A DNA stretch of 42,936 nt, taken from the NCBI GenBank assembly GCA_015067675.1, contig SVMB01000022.1, positions 1-42,936 of the forward strand. The letters run 5' to 3'. Below are positions 24,461-33,885 of the stretch, piece after piece. The notes under the pieces were generated by a model. That model ran no database searches, was not told the DNA's origin, and saw only the letters and a list, made by a program, of their open reading frames with translations. The position numbers were made by a program, and so were the translations under genes. Source of the stretch: Oscillospiraceae bacterium. Lineage in GTDB: Bacteria > Bacillota > Clostridia > Oscillospirales > QAMX01. The number at the start of each line of letters is the position of its first letter. Positions within the stretch are counted from its first letter, which is position 1.

Positions 24461-25683
24461 GTTGGGACGTGATCATCGCAGGTGCAGGTCCTGCGGGTCT
24501 CGCCGCTGCATTTGCCGCAGAAGCTGAGGGCGCAAAGGTATTGCTGCTGGAGCATGCGGGCTTTGTGGGCGGTATGCTCACCGAGGGCATGATTCACGTG
24601 CTGTGCGGTATGTCGTCGGCGTCTCTTTATAAGGAAATAACCAAGCGGCTGATTATCCGGATGGGGCATCGGCAGGTGTATGATACCGAGAGCATGAAGG
24701 AGTTTTTCCTTGAAAAGTTGCTGGGGAGTTCCATCGAGCTGATGCTTCACACCACAGTGCTGGGAGCAGACTGCGAAAACGGATCCATCAAAGGTATCCG
24801 GGTGCTGACCCGCGGCGGTATTGAGGAGCTCACGGCTCCGCTGTATATCGATGCTACCGGCAACGGTGATCTGGCATTCAACTGCGGCGTTGGATTTGAT
24901 ATGGGCCGCGAGGAAGACGGTCTTTGCCAGCCGGCGAGCCTTTATATGCGTCTGGCCGGCGTGGATACGCGGAAATTCACGGAGTTTATTGAGACTAACC
25001 GGGAAGCGGTGACACAGAAACTGCAAAAAGCCGTCGCGGACGGCGAGGTTCCGGCGCCTGCGGGCCATGTCATCATGGCGCCGGAGGTGCGTGACGGGTA
25101 TCTGCGGCTGAACATGACCAATGCAACCGGCGTTGACGGTACCGATTCCCGTTCGATGACCAGGGCTGAGCTTCTCTGCCGCAGTCAGGTGCAGCCGCTG
25201 CTGCGCTTTATCCGCAGGAATGTGCCGGGCTGTGAGCAGGCGTTTGTCGTGCAGACGGCCTCCTATACGGGCGTGCGCGAGAGCAGACGTTTTCACTGCG
25301 TTTATCAGCTCAATGAGTATGATCTTGCAGAGGCGAAGGTGTTTGATGACTGGATCGCCACACGCTGCAGATTTGGATTTGATGTTCATGATGTCAAGGG
25401 TCACGGTATCGCAACCCAGACCCTGCATGCAAAACCGGATTATACGATTCCCTACCGCAGCCTGCAGCCGCTGGGCGTGGATAATCTTCTGCTGGCCGGA
25501 CGCTGCATCGGCGGTACGCATCTGGCCCACTCCAGCTACCGCGTGATGCCTATCTGCATGGCAATGGGACAGGCGGCGGGTGTTGCGGCGGCGCAGTGTG
25601 CACGACGGGGCGTTGTGTACGCCGAGGCTGATGTGGCGGCAATCCAGAAGACGCTGCTTGCGCAGGGAATCAGCGAGCCGTAA
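24457..25683 (+). CDS. FAD-dependent oxidoreductase (PF12831-like), second of a pair
   Basis: A 408-residue flavoprotein of the same family as the preceding gene, with the Rossmann motif AGAGPAGLAAAFAAEAEG at about residues 7-24, a GGMLTEGM segment near 37, and the C-terminal FAD signature LLAGRCIGGTHLAHSSYR near 345-362. The coupled start (ATGA) and shared family suggest a heteromeric enzyme or two steps on one substrate. The two proteins are clearly diverged, so a recent duplication is unlikely. No signal peptide is present. Confidence 0.85.
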   Translation: MSWDVIIAGAGPAGLAAAFAAEAEGAKVLLLEHAGFVGGMLTEGMIHVLCGMSSASLYKEITKRLIIRMGHRQVYDTESMKEFFLEKLLGSSIELMLHTTVLGADCENGSIKGIRVLTRGGIEELTAPLYIDATGNGDLAFNCGVGFDMGREEDGLCQPASLYMRLAGVDTRKFTEFIETNREAVTQKLQKAVADGEVPAPAGHVIMAPEVRDGYLRLNMTNATGVDGTDSRSMTRAELLCRSQVQPLLRFIRRNVPGCEQAFVVQTASYTGVRESRRFHCVYQLNEYDLAEAKVFDDWIATRCRFGFDVHDVKGHGIATQTLHAKPDYTIPYRSLQPLGVDNLLLAGRCIGGTHLAHSSYRVMPICMAMGQAAGVAAAQCARRGVVYAEADVAAIQKTLLAQGISEP

Positions 25684-25716
25684 AGTATCAACTACGTTAT
25701 GCCGAAGGGGCAAATT

Positions 25717-26817
25717 ATGAAAAGCGAAAAACAAGCATCCTATAACAGCCTGGTCATCATCCCGGCGCTCAATCCCGCGCCGGAACTTGTGGACTACGTT
25801 CATCAGCTTCTCACGAGCGGAATCCCCGGTGTCATCGTGGTCAACGACGGCAGCCGTGAGGACTGCCTGCCGGTTTTTGAGAAGCTGCAGGCGATGGAAG
25901 GCTGTACCGTACTGACGCATCCGCAGAACCGCGGTAAGGGCTGTGCGCTGAAAACAGCCTATGCCTATGTGCTGGAAACCCCGGCGCTGGCGGACTATGA
26001 CGGCGTTGTGACGGCCGATGCCGACGGTCAGCATCATGTCAAGGACGTGTGCAATCTGGCGGCAGCACTGAAAAAAGATGAGAAGCAGCTGATCCTCGGC
26101 GTGCGTGATCTGGGACAGGAGAATGTTCCGACGCGCTCCAAAATCGGCAACCGACTGACAAGCTTCGGTTTTTATCTGCTTTACGGAGCCAGGCTTGGGG
26201 ATACGCAGACCGGCCTGCGGGCGACGCCGCGCACACTTCTGCAGTGGAGCATCGATATTCAGGGAGATCGCTTTGAATATGAAATGAATGTGCTCATCGG
26301 CGCGGTACGCGATCACATCGGCTACCGGGAGATCCCGATCCGCACGATCTATTTTGACAACAATTCCGGGTCACATCTGCACGCAGTGAAGGATTCATGG
26401 CGGATCTTTGTGATTCTGATGTCGGGACTGGGACGCTATACGGGCGCTGCGGCAGCCTCCGCTGTGCTGGATGTGCTGGTGTTCTGGCTATCCTACCGGT
26501 TCCTGTTCAGCCAGCTTCCCACGGCAACCTGTTATCTGGCAGCGGTGGTGCTGGCGCGTGTGATGTCGTCGGTGCTCAATTTCGTCCTCAACCGCTGCTA
26601 TGTTTTCAACGGAAAACACAGCATCCGGATCCTGATGCGTTATTATTCCCTGTGGGGTGCTCAGCTGCTCTGTTCCTATCTGCTGCTGATGTTCTTTGAA
26701 TCGTTCATCCCCTGGCCTGCACTGCTCATCAAGATCATCGTGGATGGTATTCTGGCTATCCTGAGCTATCAGGTTCAGCTGCGTTGGGTATTTGCCCACG
26801 AATCAGAGGAGAGATAA
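25717..26817 (+). CDS. Glycosyltransferase family 2 fused to a GtrA-like membrane domain
   Basis: A 366-residue membrane enzyme. Residues about 8-225 form a GT2 domain of the dolichol-phosphate-mannose synthase type, with VVNDGSRE near 42, HPQNRGKGCALKTAY near 68, and the metal-binding TADADGQHH near 100. Residues about 235-360 carry four membrane helices typical of GtrA flippase-like proteins. The combined protein would make and possibly flip a polyprenyl-phosphate sugar used to modify wall or surface polymers. The ATG at 25717 follows GAAGGGG by six bases; an earlier ATG at 25699 overlaps that site. A PlsC-like gene follows after 5 bases. Confidence 0.88.
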   Translation: MKSEKQASYNSLVIIPALNPAPELVDYVHQLLTSGIPGVIVVNDGSREDCLPVFEKLQAMEGCTVLTHPQNRGKGCALKTAYAYVLETPALADYDGVVTADADGQHHVKDVCNLAAALKKDEKQLILGVRDLGQENVPTRSKIGNRLTSFGFYLLYGARLGDTQTGLRATPRTLLQWSIDIQGDRFEYEMNVLIGAVRDHIGYREIPIRTIYFDNNSGSHLHAVKDSWRIFVILMSGLGRYTGAAAASAVLDVLVFWLSYRFLFSQLPTATCYLAAVVLARVMSSVLNFVLNRCYVFNGKHSIRILMRYYSLWGAQLLCSYLLLMFFESFIPWPALLIKIIVDGILAILSYQVQLRWVFAHESEER

Positions 26818-26822
26818 GTAAA

Positions 26823-27515
26823 ATGGCACGCAAGTATGGTAAACTCTGCACAGCGGCGCAGGCAGGTATGAAGGTGCTGCGTCCGGGCTGGAAGGTGGAA
26901 GTTGTGCCGCCTGATGAGCCGACTGTCTACATATGCAGCCACCATAATATGCAGGGACCCATTACAACGGTGGCGTTTTTCCCATTCCATATCCGCGCAT
27001 GGGTGCTGCATGTGTTCTTTGATCGGGATGCCTGCTACCGTCAGTATGCAGACTACACCTTTACCGCGCGCTTCGGAATGCCCAAATGGCTGGGAAGTGC
27101 CCTGGCAAAGATTGTCTCGGGTGCAGTCAGTACGCTGATGCATTCCATTGACGCTATTCCTGTCTATCGCGGCACGTCGAAGATCATGGCGACGTTCCGG
27201 GAAAGTCTGGATACCCTCAAAGAGGGCGAAAATATTATTATTTTCCCCGATATTGCCTATTCCGAGGAAGAAGCGGGTATCGGATCAATCTATGAAGGCT
27301 TTTTGATGCTGGAGAAGAACTGGCGCCGTACCCAGGGCACCAATCTGCGCTTTGTTCCGCTGTATGTGGACGAATCCAGAAAGGTTGTGGTGGAGGGCGC
27401 AGAGATCCGCTTTGATCCGGACAAGGCTTTTAAGGATGATATGCCCCGCGTGAGCGCCGCAATCCGTGACAGCATCAATCAAATGGCTGAGCAGGCGCAG
27501 AAAACCTCAAAATAA
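26823..27515 (+). CDS. PlsC-like acyltransferase with degenerate motifs
   Basis: A 230-residue protein with the fold signature of lysophosphatidic acid acyltransferases. The first block, YICSHHNMQGP at about residues 36-46, is where the catalytic H-x4-D should be, but no Asp is present at the fourth position after either His. The third block reads IIIFPDIAYSEE near 140, in place of the usual FPEGTR. The family is likely, but the missing catalytic Asp makes ordinary acyl transfer doubtful. The GAGGAGAG ribosome site lies in the end of the GT2-GtrA gene, so the two are coupled and may both act on a lipid-linked product. Confidence 0.65.
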   Translation: MARKYGKLCTAAQAGMKVLRPGWKVEVVPPDEPTVYICSHHNMQGPITTVAFFPFHIRAWVLHVFFDRDACYRQYADYTFTARFGMPKWLGSALAKIVSGAVSTLMHSIDAIPVYRGTSKIMATFRESLDTLKEGENIIIFPDIAYSEEEAGIGSIYEGFLMLEKNWRRTQGTNLRFVPLYVDESRKVVVEGAEIRFDPDKAFKDDMPRVSAAIRDSINQMAEQAQKTSK

Positions 27516-27556
27516 CGAATAATTACCGATTATTACCCTAAAAGGAGTACATAAAT

Positions 27557-28828
27557 ATGGCTGTTGTAGTTCCGTTCCCCGGTATGCTGTTTGCAGACCG
27601 CGATCCTGCCGCAATGGCGGCGCATTGCTGCCCTCCCTATGATATCATCCCGCCGGCGCAGGCAGATCATCTCCATGATGACCTGAGCGCCAATGCCATT
27701 CGTCTGGAGCTTGCACGCGGTGACGAAGTTACCCGCTACGAAAATGCCCGTACGACGCTGGATGCCTGGCTTGCCGACGGTACCCTGAAGGTTGCCGATC
27801 GTGACGCCATCTACATCTACGAAGAAGAGTTCAGCGTACCCGGTACCGGCGAGATCAAGAAGCTGCGCGGTATCATCGCCCGCGTCAAGCTGGAGGAGTT
27901 CTCCAAGGGTATCGTTTTGCCCCACGAGGAGACGCTGTCCAAGGCCAAGGAAGATCGTTTCCGTCTGATGCGTGCCACCGGCTGCAATTTCAGCCACATC
28001 TACTCCCTCTATGTGGACGATGAGCATGAGATCACCCCCAAGGCTGATGCCATGGCCGATCGTGCCGCCGATATCGAATTTACCTACGAGGACGGCATTA
28101 CCCATCGCCTGTGGATTGAAGAGGATCCGGCGAAGTGCGCGGCTCTCTGCGCCGGTTTTGCCGATCATCGCCTCTACATCGCCGATGGTCATCACCGCTA
28201 TGAGACCGCTCTGCGCTACCGTGACACCGTGCGTGCCGAAAACGGCGGTGACGCGGGCGCTGCGGAGTATGTCATGATGATGCTCGTGGACATCGACTCC
28301 GACGGTCTGGTGGTTCTGCCGACCCATCGTGAGCTGTTTGATCTGGAAGACTTTGATCCCGAAGAGGCTCTGGAGAGCATCGAGAAGGAATGGGATTACC
28401 GCGAAATCTGCCCCTGCAAGGCACAGGAAGTGCTGGATGCCGCCGATCAGATCACGGCTGTGTTCTGCACTGCTGATAAGTGCTGGGCGCTGACGCTCCG
28501 CGAGGAAGAAAGCGTTGCCCGTGTGCTGGACGGCAAGTCTGCGGCTTACTGCTCACTGGATGTGGCGGCTCTGCACGCGCTGATCCTTGAGCCTGTCTTT
28601 GGTATCGACAAGGCCAACATGGCCAGCCAGAAGAACCTGCGCTATACCCGCAGCGCCGAAGAGGCGATTGACGATGTGAAGAACGGTCGTATGCAGGCTG
28701 CTTTCCTTATCCGTCCCACCCGCGTGCGTCAGATCAAGGACGTCGCCCAGGCCGGTGAGAAGATGCCTCAGAAGTCCACGTACTTCTATCCCAAGATTCT
28801 GACCGGTCTTGTATTCAATAAGTTCTGA
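27557..28828 (+). CDS. DUF1015 family protein
   Basis: A 423-residue cytoplasmic protein of the DUF1015 family. Diagnostic segments are PPYDIIPPAQ near residues 26-35, LPHEETLSKAKEDR near 120-133, and the highly conserved IADGHHRYETALRYR near 213-227. The biochemical role is not settled; the family is widely distributed in Clostridia and often lies near serine metabolism genes, which is not the case here. AAAAGGAG stands before the ATG. It follows the PlsC-like gene by 41 bases and ends at a strong terminator. Codon use is biased to C endings, so it is probably well expressed. Confidence 0.85.
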   Translation: MAVVVPFPGMLFADRDPAAMAAHCCPPYDIIPPAQADHLHDDLSANAIRLELARGDEVTRYENARTTLDAWLADGTLKVADRDAIYIYEEEFSVPGTGEIKKLRGIIARVKLEEFSKGIVLPHEETLSKAKEDRFRLMRATGCNFSHIYSLYVDDEHEITPKADAMADRAADIEFTYEDGITHRLWIEEDPAKCAALCAGFADHRLYIADGHHRYETALRYRDTVRAENGGDAGAAEYVMMMLVDIDSDGLVVLPTHRELFDLEDFDPEEALESIEKEWDYREICPCKAQEVLDAADQITAVFCTADKCWALTLREEESVARVLDGKSAAYCSLDVAALHALILEPVFGIDKANMASQKNLRYTRSAEEAIDDVKNGRMQAAFLIRPTRVRQIKDVAQAGEKMPQKSTYFYPKILTGLVFNKF

Positions 28829-28840
28829 TTGCAAAACAGA

Positions 28841-28872
28841 AGGGCGGCGGACTTTCGTCCGCCGCCCCTTTT
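28841..28872 (+). terminator. Rho-independent terminator after the DUF1015 gene
   Basis: An 11-bp GC-rich stem (GGGCGGCGGAC at 28842-28852 with GTCCGCCGCCC at 28857-28867) with a TTTC loop is followed by CTTTT. It may also help end the convergent MFS transcript. Confidence 0.92.
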
Positions 28873-28887
28873 GATGAACCTCTTACA

Positions 28888-30270
28888 TTAGACAGAAGTG
28901 TCTGCAAAGACGTCTTCCTCTTCGGGAGGATTCTCGGCAGCCTCGATGGCGTCGAGTCTCTCCTCACGTTTGTTGAGGAAGAAGGCGATCACGCCCAGCG
29001 ACATAATAAACAGTCCCGTAATGCCGGGCAGAAGCTGGCCGGGATGCATTTGGATACCGATCAGGTTGAACATCTTGCCCTCGGTGCGCAGCATGAACTG
29101 GGTGGCAAAGAGATTGCCGAGGATGGCTGCAATGTTGGCCACGGTGGAATAGAAGGACAGGTATACCGTCTGATTCTCACGGGGAATCTTGTAGAAGGCA
29201 AGATTGGAATGCACCAGATTGATGGCCGGACTCAGGATATGCAGCGCCAGCAGCACGATGGGGTAGACCCAATGGTAATTGGTCACTGTAACCAGCGGAT
29301 ATCCGAAGTAGAACAGGCCGTAGATCAGCACAGACTTCCAATAGGCGGCAAACCAGGATGTACGGTTGATGACACGGGCCCAGATGGGCATCAGAATCAG
29401 CATACAGGGTACATACATGGCGCTGCAGATGTTGAGGAAGGAGTAGCTTGCCTTGACGGTGTCGAGCAGATAGACTGTGTAGTAGGAGCCGCAGGTGGTT
29501 GCCAGCAGGTTCCAGAGGAAGATGACGAGGATGCTGACACGGTAGCGCTTGGCCTTGAGCGGCTCGGTGAAGAGCATGAGCAGGCTCACTTTCTGCTCAC
29601 TCTTGGGGTAGGGATATTCCTTGATCTGAGCCAGATACCACACGTCGATGACGGCAAAGATGATGGCGATGGCGCGCAGGATCAGGTAACCGGTCAGCTC
29701 ACCCTCGGTACCGCGGAACTGGTCGGCGATGGCGCTGCCGATGAGGATGAACAGATGCGCCGAGGTGCTGCAGATACGCTGGTTGGCGGAGAAGTAGTGG
29801 GCACGCTCACGGTCGGGGATGCTCTGAATGTGCCAGACGGAATAGCCGGAGCTTGTGAAGGCACCCATGATATTCAGAATGGCCTGGATGCCCAGGATCA
29901 TGTAGACGCGGAAGCTTTCGGCGGCGGGGAGAATGCTGAGAAGGCCGATGAGGACGATGTTGAGTATGTGATTGAGTATTCGGACGATGACCAACATACG
30001 TTTTCGGGAGGAAAATCGCTCAAGAAACAGAGGCGCGAACAATTGCAGGATATTACACACATATGCGATGATGTTGACCAGACCGATCTGGATGGTAGAT
30101 GCGTTGAGGAACAGCAGTAAACCGGTGAAAAAGCTGCCGCCGGCAAGGTTTGCGGCGATGCCGTTTGCGGCATTTTCCATGATGATTTTACCGCGGGTGA
30201 CGGCCATTTCGTCTCCGGCACTGCCGAATTCTCGCAAACGCTGCCGGAGTTCGGTGAATGAGATACGCAT
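28888..30270 (-). CDS. Major facilitator superfamily transporter
   Basis: A 460-residue integral membrane protein with about 12 hydrophobic segments beginning near residue 45, after a charged cytoplasmic N-terminus of about 40 residues. The cytoplasmic loop near 80-92 (ERFSSRKRMLVIVR) and the region near 150-165 (SIPDRERAHYFSANQR) fit the MFS plan with a central loop at about residues 215-235. The C-terminus is a polar acidic tail. The substrate cannot be read from the sequence; nearby sugar genes make a carbohydrate or glycoside possible. AGGAGG is eight bases before the ATG, and a good promoter lies upstream. Confidence 0.82.
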   Translation of the reverse strand: MRISFTELRQRLREFGSAGDEMAVTRGKIIMENAANGIAANLAGGSFFTGLLLFLNASTIQIGLVNIIAYVCNILQLFAPLFLERFSSRKRMLVIVRILNHILNIVLIGLLSILPAAESFRVYMILGIQAILNIMGAFTSSGYSVWHIQSIPDRERAHYFSANQRICSTSAHLFILIGSAIADQFRGTEGELTGYLILRAIAIIFAVIDVWYLAQIKEYPYPKSEQKVSLLMLFTEPLKAKRYRVSILVIFLWNLLATTCGSYYTVYLLDTVKASYSFLNICSAMYVPCMLILMPIWARVINRTSWFAAYWKSVLIYGLFYFGYPLVTVTNYHWVYPIVLLALHILSPAINLVHSNLAFYKIPRENQTVYLSFYSTVANIAAILGNLFATQFMLRTEGKMFNLIGIQMHPGQLLPGITGLFIMSLGVIAFFLNKREERLDAIEAAENPPEEEDVFADTSV

Positions 30271-30312
30271 AAGTTAGTCCTCCTGAAAATGTGTGTAGTG
30301 GGCTCTATGCAC

Positions 30313-30341
30313 ATAATAGAACATAATCCGCAGAAATGCAA
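30313..30341 (-). promoter_or_regulatory. Promoter for the MFS gene
   Basis: On the minus strand, TTGCAT (30336-30341) and TATTAT (30313-30318) are 17 bases apart, 42 bases before the start codon. Confidence 0.72.
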
Positions 30342-30407
30342 GAGGAATTTTTGTAAAATAAATATTACAGATTTTTCCAGAATCAAGACGGTGAAAGGAA
30401 GAGCAAA

Positions 30408-31364
30408 ATGGAATACAGAGAGGTCACAATCTATACGACAACACAGGGAATCGAGCCGCTGACGCTGATGCTCAACGACCTTGGCATCAACGGATTTGTC
30501 ATCGAAGATGCGGCGGATTTTGAAGAGTTTATCACGGAAGTCACGCCCCACTGGGACTATGTGGATGAAAGCCTGATGAGTAAGCGTGACGCGGAGTCCA
30601 ACGTCAAGATCTACCTGCCCGACAACGATCAGGGCGTGGAGCAGCTGGCGATGGTGACTGAGGCGGTTGAGAAGCTCAAGGCCTCCGGCGAGGACTTCGG
30701 CCGTCTGGAGCTCGTTCTCAATCAGGTGAAGGATGAGGACTGGGCGAATAACTGGAAGCGCTTCTTCAAGCCGCTGAAGGTCGGCGAGAAATTCCTCATC
30801 AAGCCCTCCTGGGAGGATTGTCCCGACACCGAAGGACGCCATGTGCTGGAGATCGACCCCGGCAACGCCTTTGGTTCGGGTACCCATGAGACGACGAAGC
30901 TGTGTATCGGCTTACTGGAAGGCGTGGTAAAGGAAGGCGCCGAGGCGCTGGATATGGGCTGCGGCTCGGGAATCCTGGCGGTAGCGGCGCTCCTGTGCGG
31001 CGCGCAGCATGTGACGGCTGTGGATATCGACGAAGCTGCGGTCAAGACCGCAGGCGAGAACATGGAGCGCAACGGCTTTACCGCCTACACCGCTCTCTGC
31101 GGCAACGTGCTGGGAGATGATGCGCTGGCAGCGTCTCTGGGGGACGCAAAATACGACGTGATCGCCGCCAATATCGTGGCAGACGTGCTTATCGCCATGA
31201 CGCCTCTCTTTGACCGCTGGCTCAAAGCTGACGGTCATCTGATCGTCTCCGGTATCATCGGCAGCCGCGCCGAGGATGTAAGAAGTGCCCTGGAAGCCGG
31301 CGGATTTACCGTCTGCGAGCGCCGTCAGGACAACGATTGGGTGGCGTATTGCCTGCATCGCTGA
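30408..31364 (+). CDS. prmA: Ribosomal protein L11 methyltransferase
   Basis: A 318-residue SAM-dependent methyltransferase that methylates L11 on lysines and its N-terminus. Residues 1-150 form the L11-recognition domain. The SAM motif is ALDMGCGSGILAVAALL near residues 181-197, and the preceding FGSGTHETTKLC (about 155-166) and post-I DIDE are typical. ANIVAD near 248-253 is the NPPY-like motif of this family. AAAGGAAG precedes the ATG. The glycosidase gene follows after 34 bases without a terminator, but the two have no clear functional link. Confidence 0.94.
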   Translation: MEYREVTIYTTTQGIEPLTLMLNDLGINGFVIEDAADFEEFITEVTPHWDYVDESLMSKRDAESNVKIYLPDNDQGVEQLAMVTEAVEKLKASGEDFGRLELVLNQVKDEDWANNWKRFFKPLKVGEKFLIKPSWEDCPDTEGRHVLEIDPGNAFGSGTHETTKLCIGLLEGVVKEGAEALDMGCGSGILAVAALLCGAQHVTAVDIDEAAVKTAGENMERNGFTAYTALCGNVLGDDALAASLGDAKYDVIAANIVADVLIAMTPLFDRWLKADGHLIVSGIIGSRAEDVRSALEAGGFTVCERRQDNDWVAYCLHR

Positions 31365-31398
31365 GCACGTCCGGGAGTGACGGAAAAAGGAGTAAAGT

Positions 31399-33609
31399 AT
31401 GTATACCGTTCCTCATAATTACAGCTTCCGTAATCAGGATTTTAACTATACACCGCGTCTTACACCCAACATCAATGCAGAGCTCACCTCTGCGCCCTGC
31501 CGGATTGACGAGACATGGGAGATCATTGCTCCTTTCTGTGCCGATGCCGTGAGCGCCGAGGCGCGGCTGATCCGGTACTGTACCGGCGATCTGGTGCGTT
31601 TTTTCAATGATGCTTTTGATCTGTCTCTGCGCCTGCGCAGAGTGGAGGATCTTTCAGAATGGCAGAGTGCATCTGCCGGGAAGATTGTTCTGACCGTGGA
31701 CGCCGATGCAGTTCCTTCCGCCATGGCAGGTGCGTTCTGGATCACCGTTACCGAAGATACCGTGCGTATCGTTGGCAAAACCGAACGGGGAATGGCGCAG
31801 GGTGTATACTATCTGGAAGAATGTATGCGCATCCGCGGTGAAGCTGCACTGGTGTTGGAAGACATCGAACATGCACCGTTGTTCTCTCCTCGCATGACCC
31901 ATTCAGGCGTGGAACTGGACACCTTTCCGGACAATTATCTGGAGGCCTGCACCCACAGCGGGATGGACGCCATCATCGTATTCGTCGGACACCCGGATTC
32001 TGTTCTCCATGGGTTTGCAGATCCCGAAGCGCTTTGGGAAGGTTCGGGGCGGCAGTACTGCGACTTTGCCAATTTGGTATGGCGGGCCGCCGGATATGGT
32101 CTGGATGTCTATGCATACAGCGAGATGATCTGCGATATGCATCCGGATGATCCTGGTGCGGCCGAATATTATGAGGCTTCCTTTGGAAAGCTGTTTCGGA
32201 ATTGTCCGGGGCTGAAAGGTGTCATTCTGGTCGGTGAATGCTTTGAATTTCCGTCCAAAGATCCCCGTACCAGCGGAATCCGGATTCAGTTAAAGCCCAA
32301 GGATGAGCGCCGCCCGTCTCCCGGCTGGTTCCCGTGTTCGGACTATCCCCAGATGGTTACCCTGGTCCGGGATATCATCAGACAGTATAACCCGGAAGCG
32401 GATTTGGTGTTTTGGAGCTATAACTGGGGCAAGGTTGACAAAAAGGATCGCCTTGCACTGATCGATAACCTGCCGCGGGATATCTCTCTGCTTGTGACCT
32501 TTGATATGTGGGAAATCTTTGTCGGTCAGAACGGAGAACCGTACAGAATCGACGACTATTCCATCTCCTTTGCAGGTCCGTCCTGCGTCTTTGTGGACGA
32601 AGCAGAGCGGGCCAGCGAACTGGGAATCCGACTGTACACCATGTGCAATACCGGTGGACGGACTTGGGATAACGGTTCTGCGCCCTATCTGCCCGTTCCA
32701 CAGCAGTGGCAGAAGCGGTTTGAAGCACTCTGTGAATCTCATGAAAAATACGGTCTGGCGGGACTGATGGAAGACCATCATTATGGATGGCTGCCATCTT
32801 TCCTGACCCAGTTTGCACGCAACGCTTTCATGACAAACGGCATCCCCAATTCTCTCATGCTGGAACAGATTGCACGCAGAGACTGGGGAGATCAGTGGCA
32901 GAAGATATTGGAGGCCTGGCGGCTGTTCAGTGAGGGAATCACGTATGTGGTCGCATCCAGTGTGGATCAGTGCGGTCCTTACCGCTGCGGTTCCTCATAT
33001 CCTCTGCTGTATAACCAGAAAACAGAAGAGATGCAGCCTCCCAGAGACGATTGGGCAACTCACGGCGGCTTTGCTATCTGGTTCCCCGAATATGGCGATG
33101 AGGTACTGCCCAATCCTCGGAAAACTCTGCTTCGGTACAGCCGTGTACAGCTGGTTACGGATTATTTCAGGCGGGGTCTTGCACTGCAGCAGGACGCTCT
33201 GCAGGAACTGGGGGCAGCATACGGCAGCGAAATCTCCCGCCAGGCAGCTGTGGCCAGATATCTTACCTGCACCTACGTTACAACCGGCCACGTGATCGGT
33301 TGGGCTATTGGTAAGCAGATGCTCAAGGCTCTCCTTGAAGGGCGGGAAATTCCGATGGAAGATGAGCTTTACAAAGCTATCGGCGTCACCGATACAACAG
33401 TGGAAGGCCTGGCGCAGTTCCTTCGGGACATTGCGGCGGCGGAAACGGAAAACGTGGCGCTGGCACTGACCTGTTGGGAAGAAGACAGCAGCATCGGCTA
33501 TGAGCCGACCATGGAATATGCGTTCAACCGCGATTATGCGGAATGGAAGAACGGAGAAACCAAACGCTCCCTTGAGCAGATGGAAAAAGAGATCAGGGAA
33601 AAACGATAA
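31399..33609 (+). CDS. GH20/GH67-like glycosidase
   Basis: A 736-residue protein. Residues about 40-160 match the small alpha/beta domain that precedes GH20, GH67 and GH84 barrels, with KIVLTVDADA and the conserved TERGMAQGVYYLEECM near 128-143. A TIM barrel follows from about residue 162 (FSPRMTHSG). Acidic residues that may take part in catalysis are in LVGECFEF (Glu280, Glu283), but the GH20 Asp-Glu pair is not evident, so the family member is unassigned. A helical C-terminal region of about 200 residues is also seen. No signal peptide is present. AAAAAGGAG precedes the ATG. Likely a cytoplasmic hexosaminidase- or glucuronidase-like enzyme. Confidence 0.65.
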   Translation: MYTVPHNYSFRNQDFNYTPRLTPNINAELTSAPCRIDETWEIIAPFCADAVSAEARLIRYCTGDLVRFFNDAFDLSLRLRRVEDLSEWQSASAGKIVLTVDADAVPSAMAGAFWITVTEDTVRIVGKTERGMAQGVYYLEECMRIRGEAALVLEDIEHAPLFSPRMTHSGVELDTFPDNYLEACTHSGMDAIIVFVGHPDSVLHGFADPEALWEGSGRQYCDFANLVWRAAGYGLDVYAYSEMICDMHPDDPGAAEYYEASFGKLFRNCPGLKGVILVGECFEFPSKDPRTSGIRIQLKPKDERRPSPGWFPCSDYPQMVTLVRDIIRQYNPEADLVFWSYNWGKVDKKDRLALIDNLPRDISLLVTFDMWEIFVGQNGEPYRIDDYSISFAGPSCVFVDEAERASELGIRLYTMCNTGGRTWDNGSAPYLPVPQQWQKRFEALCESHEKYGLAGLMEDHHYGWLPSFLTQFARNAFMTNGIPNSLMLEQIARRDWGDQWQKILEAWRLFSEGITYVVASSVDQCGPYRCGSSYPLLYNQKTEEMQPPRDDWATHGGFAIWFPEYGDEVLPNPRKTLLRYSRVQLVTDYFRRGLALQQDALQELGAAYGSEISRQAAVARYLTCTYVTTGHVIGWAIGKQMLKALLEGREIPMEDELYKAIGVTDTTVEGLAQFLRDIAAAETENVALALTCWEEDSSIGYEPTMEYAFNRDYAEWKNGETKRSLEQMEKEIREKR

Positions 33610-33613
33610 GAGC

Positions 33614-33666
33614 AAAAAACGGCTCACAGACTGGGGCGGCACTCCGGTTCTCTGAGCCGTTTTTTT
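33614..33666 (+). terminator. Rho-independent terminator after the GH20/GH67-like gene
   Basis: Arms AAAAAACGGCTCA (33614-33626) and TGAGCCGTTTTTT (from 33653) enclose a 26-base loop with a small inner stem and end in a T run. Confidence 0.9.
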
Positions 33667-33885
33667 CTTCGGAAAAGTGGATATCGGCTCATTGATGTTC
33701 GCGGTATCGGAGATTACGGTCTGTTCATCCGGGCTATTGCAGGAAGATTGCTGCCCGCAGTAGTGAATTGGGAAATGGTTAAGAAAAAATCTTCAAGGAC
33801 AGTTTGTGAAAACGCGAGAAAACGAGAGCTAGAACGAGAAAACGGGAGCACTCAAAAAACAGATTAAAATATTTGAAGAAAGGTA
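33667..33885. other. Intergenic stretch before the rplM promoter
   Basis: No gene is supported here. A frame open from about 33667 to a TAA at 33865 lacks a start codon with a ribosome site. The stretch contains two copies of a 14-base purine-rich repeat described separately. Confidence 0.5.
33815..33848 (+). repeat. Two 14-base direct repeats, 20-base period
   Basis: CGAGAAAACGAGAG at 33815-33828 and CGAGAAAACGGGAG at 33835-33848 differ at one position. They lie 38 bases before the -35 box of the rplM promoter, on two helical turns, so a regulator site is possible. Confidence 0.6.

Noticed and set aside
24409-26316. Long minus-strand open frame opposite the second FAD gene and the GT2-GtrA gene
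   Set aside because: Antisense shadow caused by third-position GC bias; the plus-strand genes have clear motifs.
33667-33867. Open frame before rplM, ending at a TAA at 33865
   Set aside because: No start codon with a ribosome site, and the lower half is made of the purine-rich repeats. It could be a gene remnant, but nothing identifies it.
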